Assembly (NCBI GenBank): GCA_017448975.1
Contig: JAFSKN010000012.1
Coordinates: 1 to 57,523 of the forward strand
Reading direction: 5' to 3'
DNA length: 57,523 nt
Source: Clostridia bacterium
Lineage (GTDB): Bacteria; Bacillota; Clostridia; Christensenellales; Aristaeellaceae
Shown here: in pieces, positions 40,625 to 49,723 of the stretch
Position numbering within the stretch: the stretch's first letter is position 1
Layout of the letters: the number at the start of each line of letters is the position of its first letter
The notes under the pieces: generated by a model
Databases searched by the model: none
Told to the model about the DNA's origin: nothing
What the model saw: only the letters and a program-made list of their open reading frames with translations
Made by a program: the position numbers and the translations under genes

Positions 40625-41437
40625 ATGAGTGTGGCAATTCATGAAATCGACAGCAAAGGCGCCGTTTTTCCCCGTACGTGCGGAAACGAAAACACTGGGC
40701 TGATCAAGCTCATTGCCATCGCGTGCATGATCGTGGATCACGTTGGGGCGGCGTTTTTCCCAAAAATGTATGAACTGCGCATCATCGGCCGCATGGCTTT
40801 TCCCCTGTTTGCCTGGTGTCTATGCGTCGGCGTGGAATACACCCGAAACATACGGAAATACGCCATGCGGCTATTGATCATCGGGATTCTTTCCCAGCCG
40901 GTGTACCAATGGGCCATGAACCACCGATGGTACGAGCTGAACGTGTTTTTCGAGCTGCTCGCCGGCATGAATGCCATCGTATCGTTTCGGGAAAACCGAA
41001 AGGGCAGCCGGTATTGGGGGCCTGTACTGGCGATCCTGACCACCTGCGTCATCCATCTGAATCATAACTATGGCTGGAAGGGCGTTCTGTTCATCCTGCT
41101 GTTATACGCGAGCAGGAAAAACCGTGCCGCCATAATCGGGCTGATGACCGTGTTCTGTCTGTACTGGGGCCAGGGATCGGTGCGTTTGATCCAGCTGTTC
41201 GGCCTGACTTTGCCCACGGAAATTTCTTTCCTGCCCTATGCGGCCGGCCTGCTGAACGATCTGTTTCGGGTTCAATTTTTTGCCATTCTGGCGCTTCCGC
41301 TGATGGTGATTCCCATGAAAAGCCGCCTGCGGCTGCCTAAATGGGTTTTTTACGCGGCTTATCCCGGCCATTTGCTGGTGATCGGCGTGATCCGCCATTG
41401 GGACGAAATCGTGAGAATGATCAATCAATGGCGGTAG
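40625..41437 (+). CDS. TraX family membrane protein
   Basis: A 270-aa multi-helix protein of the TraX family. It has GLIKLIAIACMIVDHVGAAFFP near residue 25 (family hallmark is the KxIAxxxMxxDHxG region), RIIGRMAFPLFAWCLCVGVEYTRN and a final YPGHLLVIG. TraX acetylates pilin in F plasmids, but chromosomal Firmicutes copies stand alone and have unknown acyltransferase roles. No conjugation genes are nearby. Start at 40625; no strong ribosome site is visible, which leaves it less certain. Its end overlaps the convergent gene by 17 nt. Confidence 0.88.
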   Translation: MSVAIHEIDSKGAVFPRTCGNENTGLIKLIAIACMIVDHVGAAFFPKMYELRIIGRMAFPLFAWCLCVGVEYTRNIRKYAMRLLIIGILSQPVYQWAMNHRWYELNVFFELLAGMNAIVSFRENRKGSRYWGPVLAILTTCVIHLNHNYGWKGVLFILLLYASRKNRAAIIGLMTVFCLYWGQGSVRLIQLFGLTLPTEISFLPYAAGLLNDLFRVQFFAILALPLMVIPMKSRLRLPKWVFYAAYPGHLLVIGVIRHWDEIVRMINQWR

Positions 41438-41711
41438 TCTGGAAAGCGCCCGCCTGCCGCATGGCCTTTCGGTGGCGGGATATGACCTCGTCCAATTCCC
41501 GATGCCGGGCCGGAGCCGCGATGCGCATATTGGGAAGCCGCATGCGCGGCAAGCCATCCTCCTTTTGCGTATCGGGCGGGTTCGGATTCCGCGCCGCGTT
41601 GGCCGGCTGATAATCCAATTGCCGGGAACGCCATTCCAGCCACCGGTCCTGCTGTTCCTGATAGGTGAGCGCCGAAAAGGGAGACGCCGCCGAAGCTTTT
41701 TCCTGATCCAT
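41421..41711 (-). CDS. Hypothetical small hydrophilic protein
   Basis: A 96-aa charged protein with no membrane segment and no recognised domain. It starts MDQEKASAASPFSALTYQEQ, has a repeat of Trp-Leu-Glu-Trp and Pro/Asn-rich linker, and ends in a basic helix (ARHRELDEVISRHRKAMRQAG). GGAGGAAGGAAAG precedes the ATG at 41711. It is downstream of the PBP gene on the same strand by 62 nt. The competing frame on the same strand is Pro/Arg-rich and looks like a shadow. Confidence 0.6.
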   Translation of the reverse strand: MDQEKASAASPFSALTYQEQQDRWLEWRSRQLDYQPANAARNPNPPDTQKEDGLPRMRLPNMRIAAPARHRELDEVISRHRKAMRQAGAFQTTAID

Positions 41712-41773
41712 CTTTCCTTCCTCCTTGCCTGTTGTTCTCCCTTTCATGGTATGCGGCGCGGGCGTTCCGGTGC

Positions 41774-44308
41774 TTAGTCGCCGGACTGCCAGAACAGGGA
41801 AAGGGCGTCGGCGCTTTCATCCTGTGCCGCCTGTCCGAACAGCAGATTGGAAATATCCTGCCATATCCGGTTCCCGGCGGAAGGCGGTTTCGCGCTGGCT
41901 ACCTGAACGGCCTGCTTGCCCTCCATGAGAATGCCGTTATTCAGCAGCTCCGCGTTGATGGGAATGATCCGGTAGGTGTATTCAACGCCTAATTTTGCTT
42001 TTTTGTCCGTATAGTACAGGGTTTCTCCCGCGCTGCCGTACAGCTCGTTCAGGATGATACATTCCCCGATGGCGTCCCGCTGGATGCGGTAAATCCCCGC
42101 GTCCGCCGCCGTGATCACCAGTACCGGGTTGCCCTGATTGTTGTGGGTCACGTAGAACGCGGAGGGTGTGCGCGGGGCGCTCCACACGTTGGATTCCTTG
42201 GTGGGGCGGTTGGAGGATAAAAAAACCTCCGAAATGCTGTAGCTCTTGGGCGTATTCTTGGTGGCAAGCATGGGTTCGCCCGCCCATTCGATGGATTTTA
42301 AGTCGATATTCAGCCACACGATGCCGTCCGCCTTGAGAAAGGCGGGCTTTTCTTTGTCCGCGTAATAGCTTTTGAAAAAGCGCGTGGCCATGGCGGCGGT
42401 ATAATCGCCGCCGGATACCCAGCTTTGCAGCTTGTGCTGGCTGTCCGGGTTATCAAAGCCCATCCAGAAAGCGGTGGATATTTCGCTGTTATAGGCGGCC
42501 ATCCAAATGTCCCGGTTGCCGCCGCCGGTCATGTTTACGGTGCCCGTTTTGCCCGCCACGGGGGTGCCCGCGCCGCTCAGCTTCGCGCCGGTACCGGAAG
42601 ATGTGACCGTTTGCAAAAGGCTGGTCATGAGATAAGCCGTCTGGGCGGACAGCACCTTGTTCCCGTTTGCTTCGTGGCGGTAGATCACGCTGCCCGCCGC
42701 ATCCTCGATGCGCTCGATGAAATACGGCGCGTAAAAGGTGCCGCCGTTGGCGAAGGGCGCGTAAGCCGCGGCGAGCTGCACGGGGGAAACGCCGTAGGTC
42801 ATGGCCCCCAGGGCCAGGGACAGGTTCCAATCCCGGTCGTCCAGCTCAATGCCGGTTTTTTGCAGATAATCCCGGGCAGAGGCCACGCCGATTTTGTTGA
42901 GCAGGGATACCGCCGCCACGTTCAGGCTGTTTTTCAGGGCCGTACGGATGGTCACGTTGCCGTAATACAGATTGCCGCTGTTGCGGGGGGAGTAGTTGCC
43001 GAATTTCTGGGGCGTATCGTTCAATACGCTGGCGGTCATGTATCCATGGTTTTCAATGGCGGGAGCATAGACCGCCAGGGGCTTTAGCGACGAACCGGGC
43101 TGGCGGCGCATCTGGGTTGCCCGGTTCAGGCCCCTTTGCACTTCATATTCCCGCCCGCCCTCAATGGCCCGCACAGCGCCGCTGTGCACATCCACGCAGG
43201 CCATGGCCGCCTGGGATCGGGTGCCGTCGGAGGCGTTGGCGGGGAAATTGCCCTCCGGCTCAAAATGCCCGTCGATGATCTCCTGCTGCTCGGGGTCAAA
43301 AGCCGTGTAAATGTGATAGCCGCCCCCTAACAGCGTTTCCGCCTGCATGGACAGCAGGCTTTCCGCCTCGTCCAGCACCGCGTCCACATACCAGCCGTAG
43401 CGCGTTTCCTGGGCTTTCTGCGGGATGGGCGTTACGTCCTGGGCAAGGGCCGTCTGATATGCTTCTTCCGACAGCATAGCGTTTTCCCGCATGGTGCGCA
43501 GGATGTATTCCTGCCGTTGGCGGTTGGCCTCCGGGTGCAGATGCGGCGCGTAGGCGGAGGGTGCTTTGATCACCGCCGCCAGCACCGCCCCCTGGGCGGC
43601 GGAAAGCTCGGATGCCGATATGCCGAAATATGCCCGGGCCGCCGCTTCGATGCCGTAAGCGCCCCGGCCGAAATAAATGAAATTCAGGTACATTTCTAAA
43701 ATCTCATCCTTGCCGCACCGGCTTTCCAATTGCAGGGCCAAATACATTTCCTCCAATTTGCGCCCGATCGTCTTTCGCGCGCTTAAGTGGCTCAGCTTTA
43801 CCAGCTGCTGGGTGATGGTGCTGGCCCCTTCCGCGTAGTCGCCGGAGCGCAGGTTGGAACGGATGGCCCCGAAGATGCGCAGGGGATCAATGCCAAAATG
43901 CTGATAAAACCTAAGATCCTCCGCCGCCAAAAAGGCGTTCTGCACATCCTTGGGCACGCTGGACAGGGGCACGCTCACCCGATCCTGGGTGGATTGAATT
44001 TTGGAAACAAATTCCCCGTTGCGGTCATAGATCGCCCCGGTCTGGGGCAGATTGACGATTTTTTGCAGGTCCAGCCGCTGCCAGGAACCCACGTCGAACA
44101 CAAAATAAAAGGCCGCCGCGCCGCCCAACAGCAGGATCAAAAAGCCCGCCAATAAACCGCGCTTCAATCCCCGGCGGCGAATACCGTCCAAGGCTTTCAA
44201 ATCTTTCAGGCTTTCGTTCTTCGTCTGCCTGTCCATCCGGCGGATAGCCCGTCCCCATTTTCCCTTCCGCACGAAGCGCCGCCTCCCGTTCACCATCGTT
44301 TTTTCCAT
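41774..44308 (-). CDS. Class A penicillin-binding protein (PBP1A type)
   Basis: An 844-aa bifunctional peptidoglycan synthase. After a basic cytosolic tail and a membrane helix (about 53-70) comes the GT51 glycosyltransferase domain, with AAEDLRFYQHFGID near 130 and GASTITQQLVK near 163. The transpeptidase has SSLK (the SxxK serine near 403), KNSLN (SxN) and GKTGT (KTG) near 583. A C-terminal Fn3-like tail of about 130 residues follows (YVTHNNQGNPVLVITAADAG). AGGAAG lies 8 nt before the ATG. It is divergent from the FtsH-like gene. Confidence 0.93.
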   Translation of the reverse strand: MEKTMVNGRRRFVRKGKWGRAIRRMDRQTKNESLKDLKALDGIRRRGLKRGLLAGFLILLLGGAAAFYFVFDVGSWQRLDLQKIVNLPQTGAIYDRNGEFVSKIQSTQDRVSVPLSSVPKDVQNAFLAAEDLRFYQHFGIDPLRIFGAIRSNLRSGDYAEGASTITQQLVKLSHLSARKTIGRKLEEMYLALQLESRCGKDEILEMYLNFIYFGRGAYGIEAAARAYFGISASELSAAQGAVLAAVIKAPSAYAPHLHPEANRQRQEYILRTMRENAMLSEEAYQTALAQDVTPIPQKAQETRYGWYVDAVLDEAESLLSMQAETLLGGGYHIYTAFDPEQQEIIDGHFEPEGNFPANASDGTRSQAAMACVDVHSGAVRAIEGGREYEVQRGLNRATQMRRQPGSSLKPLAVYAPAIENHGYMTASVLNDTPQKFGNYSPRNSGNLYYGNVTIRTALKNSLNVAAVSLLNKIGVASARDYLQKTGIELDDRDWNLSLALGAMTYGVSPVQLAAAYAPFANGGTFYAPYFIERIEDAAGSVIYRHEANGNKVLSAQTAYLMTSLLQTVTSSGTGAKLSGAGTPVAGKTGTVNMTGGGNRDIWMAAYNSEISTAFWMGFDNPDSQHKLQSWVSGGDYTAAMATRFFKSYYADKEKPAFLKADGIVWLNIDLKSIEWAGEPMLATKNTPKSYSISEVFLSSNRPTKESNVWSAPRTPSAFYVTHNNQGNPVLVITAADAGIYRIQRDAIGECIILNELYGSAGETLYYTDKKAKLGVEYTYRIIPINAELLNNGILMEGKQAVQVASAKPPSAGNRIWQDISNLLFGQAAQDESADALSLFWQSGD

Positions 44309-44447
44309 TTTCCCAACTTCCTGCCCGTTTCAATCTGTTATTATTTCCCAGGAAGCAAGATATTACCATGGATTTTCGCTTTGTTCCCCTGTATAATGAC
44401 CCCATACGAAAGCGGACGATACAGGAACGGAAACGGGGGAAACGGCT

Positions 44448-46100
44448 GTGAAGCGCAGGCGCTGGATGAAACCTGCGGCGTTTGCCGCGGCGGGGGCGGC
44501 TTTATTGTTGTTTTTCATTCTGAGTGCGGGGGAGCAGCCCGTGGTTCTTTCTTATTCTGATTTTTGGCTTTTAGCGGAATCCGGGCAGGTGGAAAGCGTG
44601 ACCCTGAGCGACGGGGAATACTGGCATTCGATTCTAACTGACGGAACGGCCATCCGCACGCCCAATCCCCGGGCGGTAGACGGAAAGGAACGGCTGCTTG
44701 CCCTGGATATCGCTGTCAAAGAACGGGAAAGCGCTTTGCCCGGTTGGGCGCTGGGTTTGATCGCCGTCGGCGCGTTCATCCTTTTTTCCCAAGCCAAAGG
44801 AAAAGGAGCGCTTGGGCTCAAAAAATACGCCGCCGTGCAGGCGGACGAACGGGCGCCGGATATTACTTTTCAGGATGTGGCAGCTTCAGGTGAAACGCTG
44901 CAAAGCCTACGGGATTTGGCGGCGTTTCTGAAGGAACCCAAACGTTTTGCCGATTACGGGGCGCGGGCCCCCAAGGGCGTGCTGCTCTACGGCCCGCCCG
45001 GCACGGCCAAAACCCTGCTGGCCAAAGCGCTGGCGGGGGAAGCGAAAGCCCCCTTTTTCGCCATGAGCGGCGCGGACTTTGTGCAGGTCTATGTGGGTGT
45101 GGGCGCGTCCCGGGTGCGGGAACTGTTCCGCAAAGCGCGGAAATCGGGGGGCGGCGTGATCTTCATCGACGAAATCGACGCCATCGGGAAAAAGCGGGAC
45201 AGCGGCAACGACGAACGGGAACAAACGCTGAACGCCCTGCTGACCGAAATGAGCGGCTTTTCCGAAAGCGACGGCATCATCGTGCTGGCCGCCACCAACC
45301 GCCTGGACACCCTGGACCCGGCGCTTCTGCGGGAAGGGCGCTTCGACCGCCGCATCGAAGTGGGGTTGCCGGACTGCGGCCAGCGGCTTCAAATCCTAAA
45401 GGTGCACGCCCGGAAAAAGCCCCTGCATGAAAACATTTCCCTGGAAAGCTGGGCCGGACAAACGGCGCTGTTTTCCGGGGCGCAGCTGGAAGCGCTGCTC
45501 AACGAAGCGGCCATCCGCGCCGCCCGGCGGGGCAGCGGCCCCATTTTAGAATCCGATCTGGAAAGCGCTTTCTGCGGCGTGACCGTTGGGGAGGAATCGC
45601 CCCGGCTTATGACGGACGCGGAAAAGCGCGTGACCGCGTGGCACGAGGCGGGCCACGCCCTGATCACCCATTGCATGCTGCCCGACGCCCGGCTCACCCG
45701 CGTGACCATCATTCCCTCCAGCCGCGGCGCGGCGGGGTATTCCATGAGCGTGCAGCCAGACCGCCTGCTGCTTTCGCGAAAAGACCTGCTTGCCATGATC
45801 TGCGCCGCCTTAGGTGGCCGCGCGGCGGAAGAAATGCTGCTGGGACGGGAGAACGTGACCACCGGCGCTGCCAACGATTTAAAAAAAGCCCGGGAAATCG
45901 CCGCCGCCATGGCGAAGGATTACGCCATGGGGGAGACCGGCGACCCGGACAAGGATGAAAACGCGATCCTGGCAGATGCCATGGAACGCGCCAGCGTGTG
46001 CCTGAAAGAACACAGGGAAACCCTGGAAAAGCTGGCAAAGGCGCTGCTGATCAAAGAAACCCTGCGGGAAAACGATCTAAAGGAAATCCTGACGCCATAA
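44448..46100 (+). CDS. FtsH-like membrane AAA+ zinc protease
   Basis: A 550-aa paralogue of FtsH. One N-terminal helix (about 9-26), a short extracytoplasmic part, a second helix (about 100-115), then the AAA domain: Walker A GPPGTAKT (182-189, Ala where FtsH has Gly), Walker B FIDEID (239-244) and ATNRLDTLDPALLREGRFDRR. The peptidase motif HEAGH lies near 399-403 with the third zinc ligand in GAANDLKKA. FtsH proteins are usually 600 residues or more; this one has a reduced periplasmic domain and a short tail. GTG start with a purine-rich ACGGGGGAAACGGCT upstream. Could be a sporulation or stress paralogue. Confidence 0.9.
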   Translation: MKRRRWMKPAAFAAAGAALLLFFILSAGEQPVVLSYSDFWLLAESGQVESVTLSDGEYWHSILTDGTAIRTPNPRAVDGKERLLALDIAVKERESALPGWALGLIAVGAFILFSQAKGKGALGLKKYAAVQADERAPDITFQDVAASGETLQSLRDLAAFLKEPKRFADYGARAPKGVLLYGPPGTAKTLLAKALAGEAKAPFFAMSGADFVQVYVGVGASRVRELFRKARKSGGGVIFIDEIDAIGKKRDSGNDEREQTLNALLTEMSGFSESDGIIVLAATNRLDTLDPALLREGRFDRRIEVGLPDCGQRLQILKVHARKKPLHENISLESWAGQTALFSGAQLEALLNEAAIRAARRGSGPILESDLESAFCGVTVGEESPRLMTDAEKRVTAWHEAGHALITHCMLPDARLTRVTIIPSSRGAAGYSMSVQPDRLLLSRKDLLAMICAALGGRAAEEMLLGRENVTTGAANDLKKAREIAAAMAKDYAMGETGDPDKDENAILADAMERASVCLKEHRETLEKLAKALLIKETLRENDLKEILTP

Positions 46101-46101
46101 A

Positions 46102-46860
46102 CTATCCGGCGACGGTTTCCAGTTTCGCTACGTGATCGGACAGCATTTCGCAGAAGGCGGGCAGTCGCCGTTCTCTTTCCGCCATTTCGCAGCCTAAGAA
46201 TTCCTTACACTCCTGAACCAGCGCCTTGGCGGCAAGCTGTAAATCCTCCACCTGCATCAAGAGCAGATCGCGCTGCACCCGAAGCCTGTCGTTTTCAGGC
46301 GCCGGATCGCCTGCCCGCCGGGCCAGGGAAGCGGCAGCCCGCAGAATGGCCTGCACATCCGGGTCGGCCTGTACGGGCGGATCGTCCTTGGGCAGGGGAG
46401 AAACGGTCACAGTGACGTCCGGGCAGGGAAGCCCTTCCTGTTTCAGTTCCCGGCAAACCTGATCGATCAGGTCCGGCTTCTTGCGCAGGATGGCGCGGTA
46501 CTTGTTCTGATAGCGGAGCATGCGGCTGCGGTCGCCGCCGGACATTTCCATCACGCAGGCGCGCACGGATCGCCCGCTGCCCCGGCCCAACAGCACATTT
46601 CGCAGCAGATCGTGAATTTCCTCCTCAGAAAAGGCATCGAAAGGGGCGGCGCGTTTCAAATCCTCGCCGCCCTTTTCCCTCATTTGCATATAGTAGTAAT
46701 TTCTTACGCTGTTGGGCTTGCGGCCCAGGGCCTGGCCCGTTCGGTCAAACACGCCGCGCAGGGGCGTGCCCTCGTTCAGGGCGGAGTGGATCTCCTTCCA
46801 CAGCAAATCAGTTTCTTCCTGGCTCCAGCCGTTTCGGTTCATATGCGCTGTCTGTTCCAT
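46102..46860 (-). CDS. Myb/SANT-domain regulator, RsfA-like
   Basis: A 252-aa DNA-binding protein. The N-terminal Myb-like domain (about residues 11-65) has GWSQEETDLLWKEI, GTPLRGVFDRTGQALGRKPNSVRNYYYMQ (given as two blocks GVFDRTGQALGRK and PNSVRNYYYMQ). This matches the RsfA/YlbO-type layout. The middle is basic, the C-terminal part (about 190-252) is a predicted coiled coil. B. subtilis RsfA is a forespore regulator of similar length. GGAGGG lies 8-9 nt before the ATG at 46860. A SigF/SigG-type promoter is at 46896-46925. It converges on the FtsH-like gene with one base between stops. Confidence 0.8.
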   Translation of the reverse strand: MEQTAHMNRNGWSQEETDLLWKEIHSALNEGTPLRGVFDRTGQALGRKPNSVRNYYYMQMREKGGEDLKRAAPFDAFSEEEIHDLLRNVLLGRGSGRSVRACVMEMSGGDRSRMLRYQNKYRAILRKKPDLIDQVCRELKQEGLPCPDVTVTVSPLPKDDPPVQADPDVQAILRAAASLARRAGDPAPENDRLRVQRDLLLMQVEDLQLAAKALVQECKEFLGCEMAERERRLPAFCEMLSDHVAKLETVAG

Positions 46861-46895
46861 TGTTTTTTCCCTCCATGTTTTGCCTGTATGCTCCA

Positions 46896-46925
46896 TAGTA
46901 TGCATGAAGGAGGGAAAGAATATGC
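46896..46925 (-). promoter_or_regulatory. SigF/SigG-type promoter for the Myb-like regulator
   Basis: On the minus strand GCATA (46921-46925), 18 bases, CATACTA (46896-46902). This agrees with the forespore sigma pattern (GNATR, 18 bases, CATNNTA). The -10 is 35 nt before the start. Confidence 0.6.
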
Positions 46926-46939
46926 GCATGGATCAACTT

Positions 46940-48142
46940 TTATTGTTTCAGCGTTTCGTACACCTTCTGGAAGGCGTCCTTCGGGCTGAGCTTCACAGTG
47001 AACAGGCCGCCGTAAGGGCTGTTCATTTTGTACACATAATTGCCCTTGGGGGCGGTGGTATCAGTGAGGCCCCAGATGGAAACGGCTTTCAGGGGATTGC
47101 CGTTTTCACCGTTCAAATCCATGAACATGCGGAAGAGCTTGGCGTAAAATTCCGCGTGTTTGTCCGCCTGATCAAGCTCGAAATTGCGCACGGCCATTTC
47201 GGTGATCTGCACCTCCAGGCCCATGGCGGCATAGTTGAGGATTTCCTTCCGGATCATGTCCACATGGCTGTCTTCCAGGCAGCCTTCCTGCACGCCGTAG
47301 CCGCCGATATAGCCCTGCAAGCCCACGCCGTCGCAGAGCTGGCGATTATTGCCGTTTTCGTCCTGGGCGAAGGTGTTCACGCTGTCGATCAGGGCGCGGA
47401 TGGCTTGGGCTTTTTCCTCGAAGTAAGCGTTATAGTCATTATAGTACAGCTTGATATCCGCGCCCAGGGCTTCCACCGCGTTTTTCGCGTACAGGAAAGA
47501 GAGCGCCACATAATCGTCGCCCATGAGCTCCTTAAATAAGTTGGGGCCGCTTCCGCGCAGGGTGCGCAGATGGCGCGGATCGCCCGTTTCGTATTCCTTA
47601 TCATTATCACCCACGGCTTCGTTGACCACGTCCCAGCAGTAGACCACGCCGGGGAACGCTTCTTCAAAGTGCGCCACCACCTGGGTGATGTAGCTTTCCG
47701 TGCGGGCCTTGATGGTTTCCTGATCCGCGTAAGGCTTCTTGCTGTCGTAATCCTCCCTAAAGAACCAGTCGGTCATGTAGGCGTCCCACACCAGCACGTG
47801 GCCGCGCACGCCGATGCCGTTATCCTGGGCCCATTTCACCATCTTGTCCGCGGCGGCGTAATTCATACCGGGCATGCCGTCGTCTCTTGCCAGGGTGGCC
47901 TGGAGGTTCAGCAGAGAATAGGCTTTCATTTCGTTGGTGGCGGTGATGGAATTGAAGTTTTCCTTCACCAGATTCAGGTATTTCAGATTCCGCGTCTGAT
48001 CGAAGGACAGGGGCGCGCCCAGTTTAAAGCCGTATGGGGCGGCCAGGGCATACAGCGGTTCGCAGGCAGTTTCCTCCGCCAGGACGGGCATGCAGGCGCA
48101 CACCAGCGCCAGCATGGACAGAACGGCAGCGATCTTCTTCAT
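46940..48142 (-). CDS. Secreted GH10 endo-xylanase
   Basis: A 400-aa family 10 glycoside hydrolase cutting beta-1,4-xylan. The signal peptide is residues 1-22 (LALVCACMPVLA; a lipobox is possible at VCAC). The barrel opens KLGAPLSFDQTRN, the acid/base is Glu175 in DVVNEAV and the nucleophile Glu315 in ITEMAV; substrate-binding GHVLVWD is at 114-120. Domain length is normal and no carbohydrate-binding module is attached. ATG at 48142 has AGGAGG 12 nt away. Divergent from a GH43 gene, which would finish the degradation inside the cell. Confidence 0.92.
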   Translation of the reverse strand: MKKIAAVLSMLALVCACMPVLAEETACEPLYALAAPYGFKLGAPLSFDQTRNLKYLNLVKENFNSITATNEMKAYSLLNLQATLARDDGMPGMNYAAADKMVKWAQDNGIGVRGHVLVWDAYMTDWFFREDYDSKKPYADQETIKARTESYITQVVAHFEEAFPGVVYCWDVVNEAVGDNDKEYETGDPRHLRTLRGSGPNLFKELMGDDYVALSFLYAKNAVEALGADIKLYYNDYNAYFEEKAQAIRALIDSVNTFAQDENGNNRQLCDGVGLQGYIGGYGVQEGCLEDSHVDMIRKEILNYAAMGLEVQITEMAVRNFELDQADKHAEFYAKLFRMFMDLNGENGNPLKAVSIWGLTDTTAPKGNYVYKMNSPYGGLFTVKLSPKDAFQKVYETLKQ

Positions 48143-48322
48143 CGGCAGTAACTTCCTCCTGTTTCTTGGGTTCGCGTTTTTCTTTTCTCGCAAACCGGCA
48201 AAAATCCTTTTCATTTGGTGCTTTCCGCTTGGTGTTTATTGCTTTTCCGTATGGGCCGCATTGATTTTCCGGCGGGTTTATGCGAAAATGCGGGGGAAAG
48301 AATTGCGAAAGAAGGTACACGC

Positions 48323-49723
48323 ATGAAAAAACAGGCGTTCAACCCCTATTTGCCTTCCTGGGAATACATTCCGGACGGGGAACCTTATGTGTTCGGCGAC
48401 CGGGTGTACGTGTACGGCTCCCATGATTTTTTTAACGGCTGCGTGTTCTGCATGGGCGATTATATGGGCTGGTCGGCTCCGGTCAACGATCTGTCGGACT
48501 GGCGGTGCGAGGGCGTGATCTTCCCCCGGGACGGCGACCCCGCCAACGCGGCGGGGAAAATGTGCCTGTACGCGCCGGACGTGACCAAAGGGCCGGACGG
48601 GCGGTATTACCTGTACTATGTATACGACAAAGTAGGCTTCGTGTCCGTGGCGGTGTGCGATTCTCCCGCGGGCCGCTACAAGTTCTTGGGTTATGTGCAT
48701 GACAGAAACGGCGTGCGCTTAGGGGACAGGCCGGGCGACGAACCCCAGTTCGACCCCGGCGTGCTGACCGAGGGAGACAAAACCTATCTGTATACCGGCT
48801 TCTGCGCCAGGGGCGACAAGAGCCGTCACGGGGCCATGTGCACCGTACTGGGGCCTGATATGCTCACCATCGAAGAAGAACCGGTTTTCGTGGCGCCCGG
48901 CTGCGAATACGCGGAGGGCACCGGCTTTGAGGGCCACGCTTTCTTTGAAGCGTCCTCCATCCGCAAGCGGAACGATACCTATTACTTCGTTTATTCTTCC
49001 ACCGTGATGCATGAATTGTGCTACGCCACCGCCTCCGATCCGCGCGGTCCGTTTACCTACGGCGGCGTGATCGTGAGCAACAACGACCTGCACATAGCTG
49101 CCTACAAGCCCGCCGACAAGCCCGTGGCGCTGGGGGGCAACAATCACGGAAGCATCGTGGAAATCAACGGACAATGGTATATTTTCTATCACCGGCAGAC
49201 CAACGGTTCCTGGTTCAGCCGCCAGGGCTGCGCCGAACCCATCTTCTTTGACGAAAAGGGCCATATCCAACAGGTGGAAATCACCTCCTGCGGCCTCAAC
49301 GGCGGGCCGCTGAAAGGCGAAGGGGAATATCCTGCCTATATCGCCTGCCATCTGTTCACCGGGAAACCGGTGCTGTATTCCGGCGAACCCGGCCTGCCCC
49401 GGATCACCCAGGACGGGCGGGACGATGATAAAACCCCCGGCTTTGTGGCCGACATTCAGGACGGCACCACCATCGGGTTCAAGTATTTTGATTGCAAAGG
49501 GGTCAAAGGCGTTTCCATCGAAACCCGCTGCTACTGCAACGGCGCGTTTGAAGTAAAGACCGCGTGGGACGGGCCGGTATTAGCAAAAATCCCCGTGGTC
49601 AGCTCCAACGTGTGGGAAAAGAACACCGCCCGCTTTGATTTCCCGGACGGAAAACAAGCCCTGTATCTTACCTATCGGGGCACGGGCAAGCCTTCGCTCA
49701 AATGCGTGGCGTTTGAAAAATAA
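48323..49723 (+). CDS. GH43 beta-xylosidase/alpha-arabinofuranosidase
   Basis: A 466-aa family 43 enzyme without signal peptide, so cytosolic. The five-bladed propeller residues are visible: Asp18 in YIPDGEP, Asp86 in YAPDVTKGPDG and Glu209 in FFEASSIRK. The C-terminal 130 residues form a beta-rich domain with a CBM6-like end (GTTIGFKYFDCKGVKG). It would release arabinose or xylose from imported oligosaccharides. ATG at 48323 with GAAGG upstream. Its end overlaps the convergent membrane gene by 26 nt. The 180-nt gap to the xylanase carries both promoters, though none is clear. Confidence 0.9.
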   Translation: MKKQAFNPYLPSWEYIPDGEPYVFGDRVYVYGSHDFFNGCVFCMGDYMGWSAPVNDLSDWRCEGVIFPRDGDPANAAGKMCLYAPDVTKGPDGRYYLYYVYDKVGFVSVAVCDSPAGRYKFLGYVHDRNGVRLGDRPGDEPQFDPGVLTEGDKTYLYTGFCARGDKSRHGAMCTVLGPDMLTIEEEPVFVAPGCEYAEGTGFEGHAFFEASSIRKRNDTYYFVYSSTVMHELCYATASDPRGPFTYGGVIVSNNDLHIAAYKPADKPVALGGNNHGSIVEINGQWYIFYHRQTNGSWFSRQGCAEPIFFDEKGHIQQVEITSCGLNGGPLKGEGEYPAYIACHLFTGKPVLYSGEPGLPRITQDGRDDDKTPGFVADIQDGTTIGFKYFDCKGVKGVSIETRCYCNGAFEVKTAWDGPVLAKIPVVSSNVWEKNTARFDFPDGKQALYLTYRGTGKPSLKCVAFEK

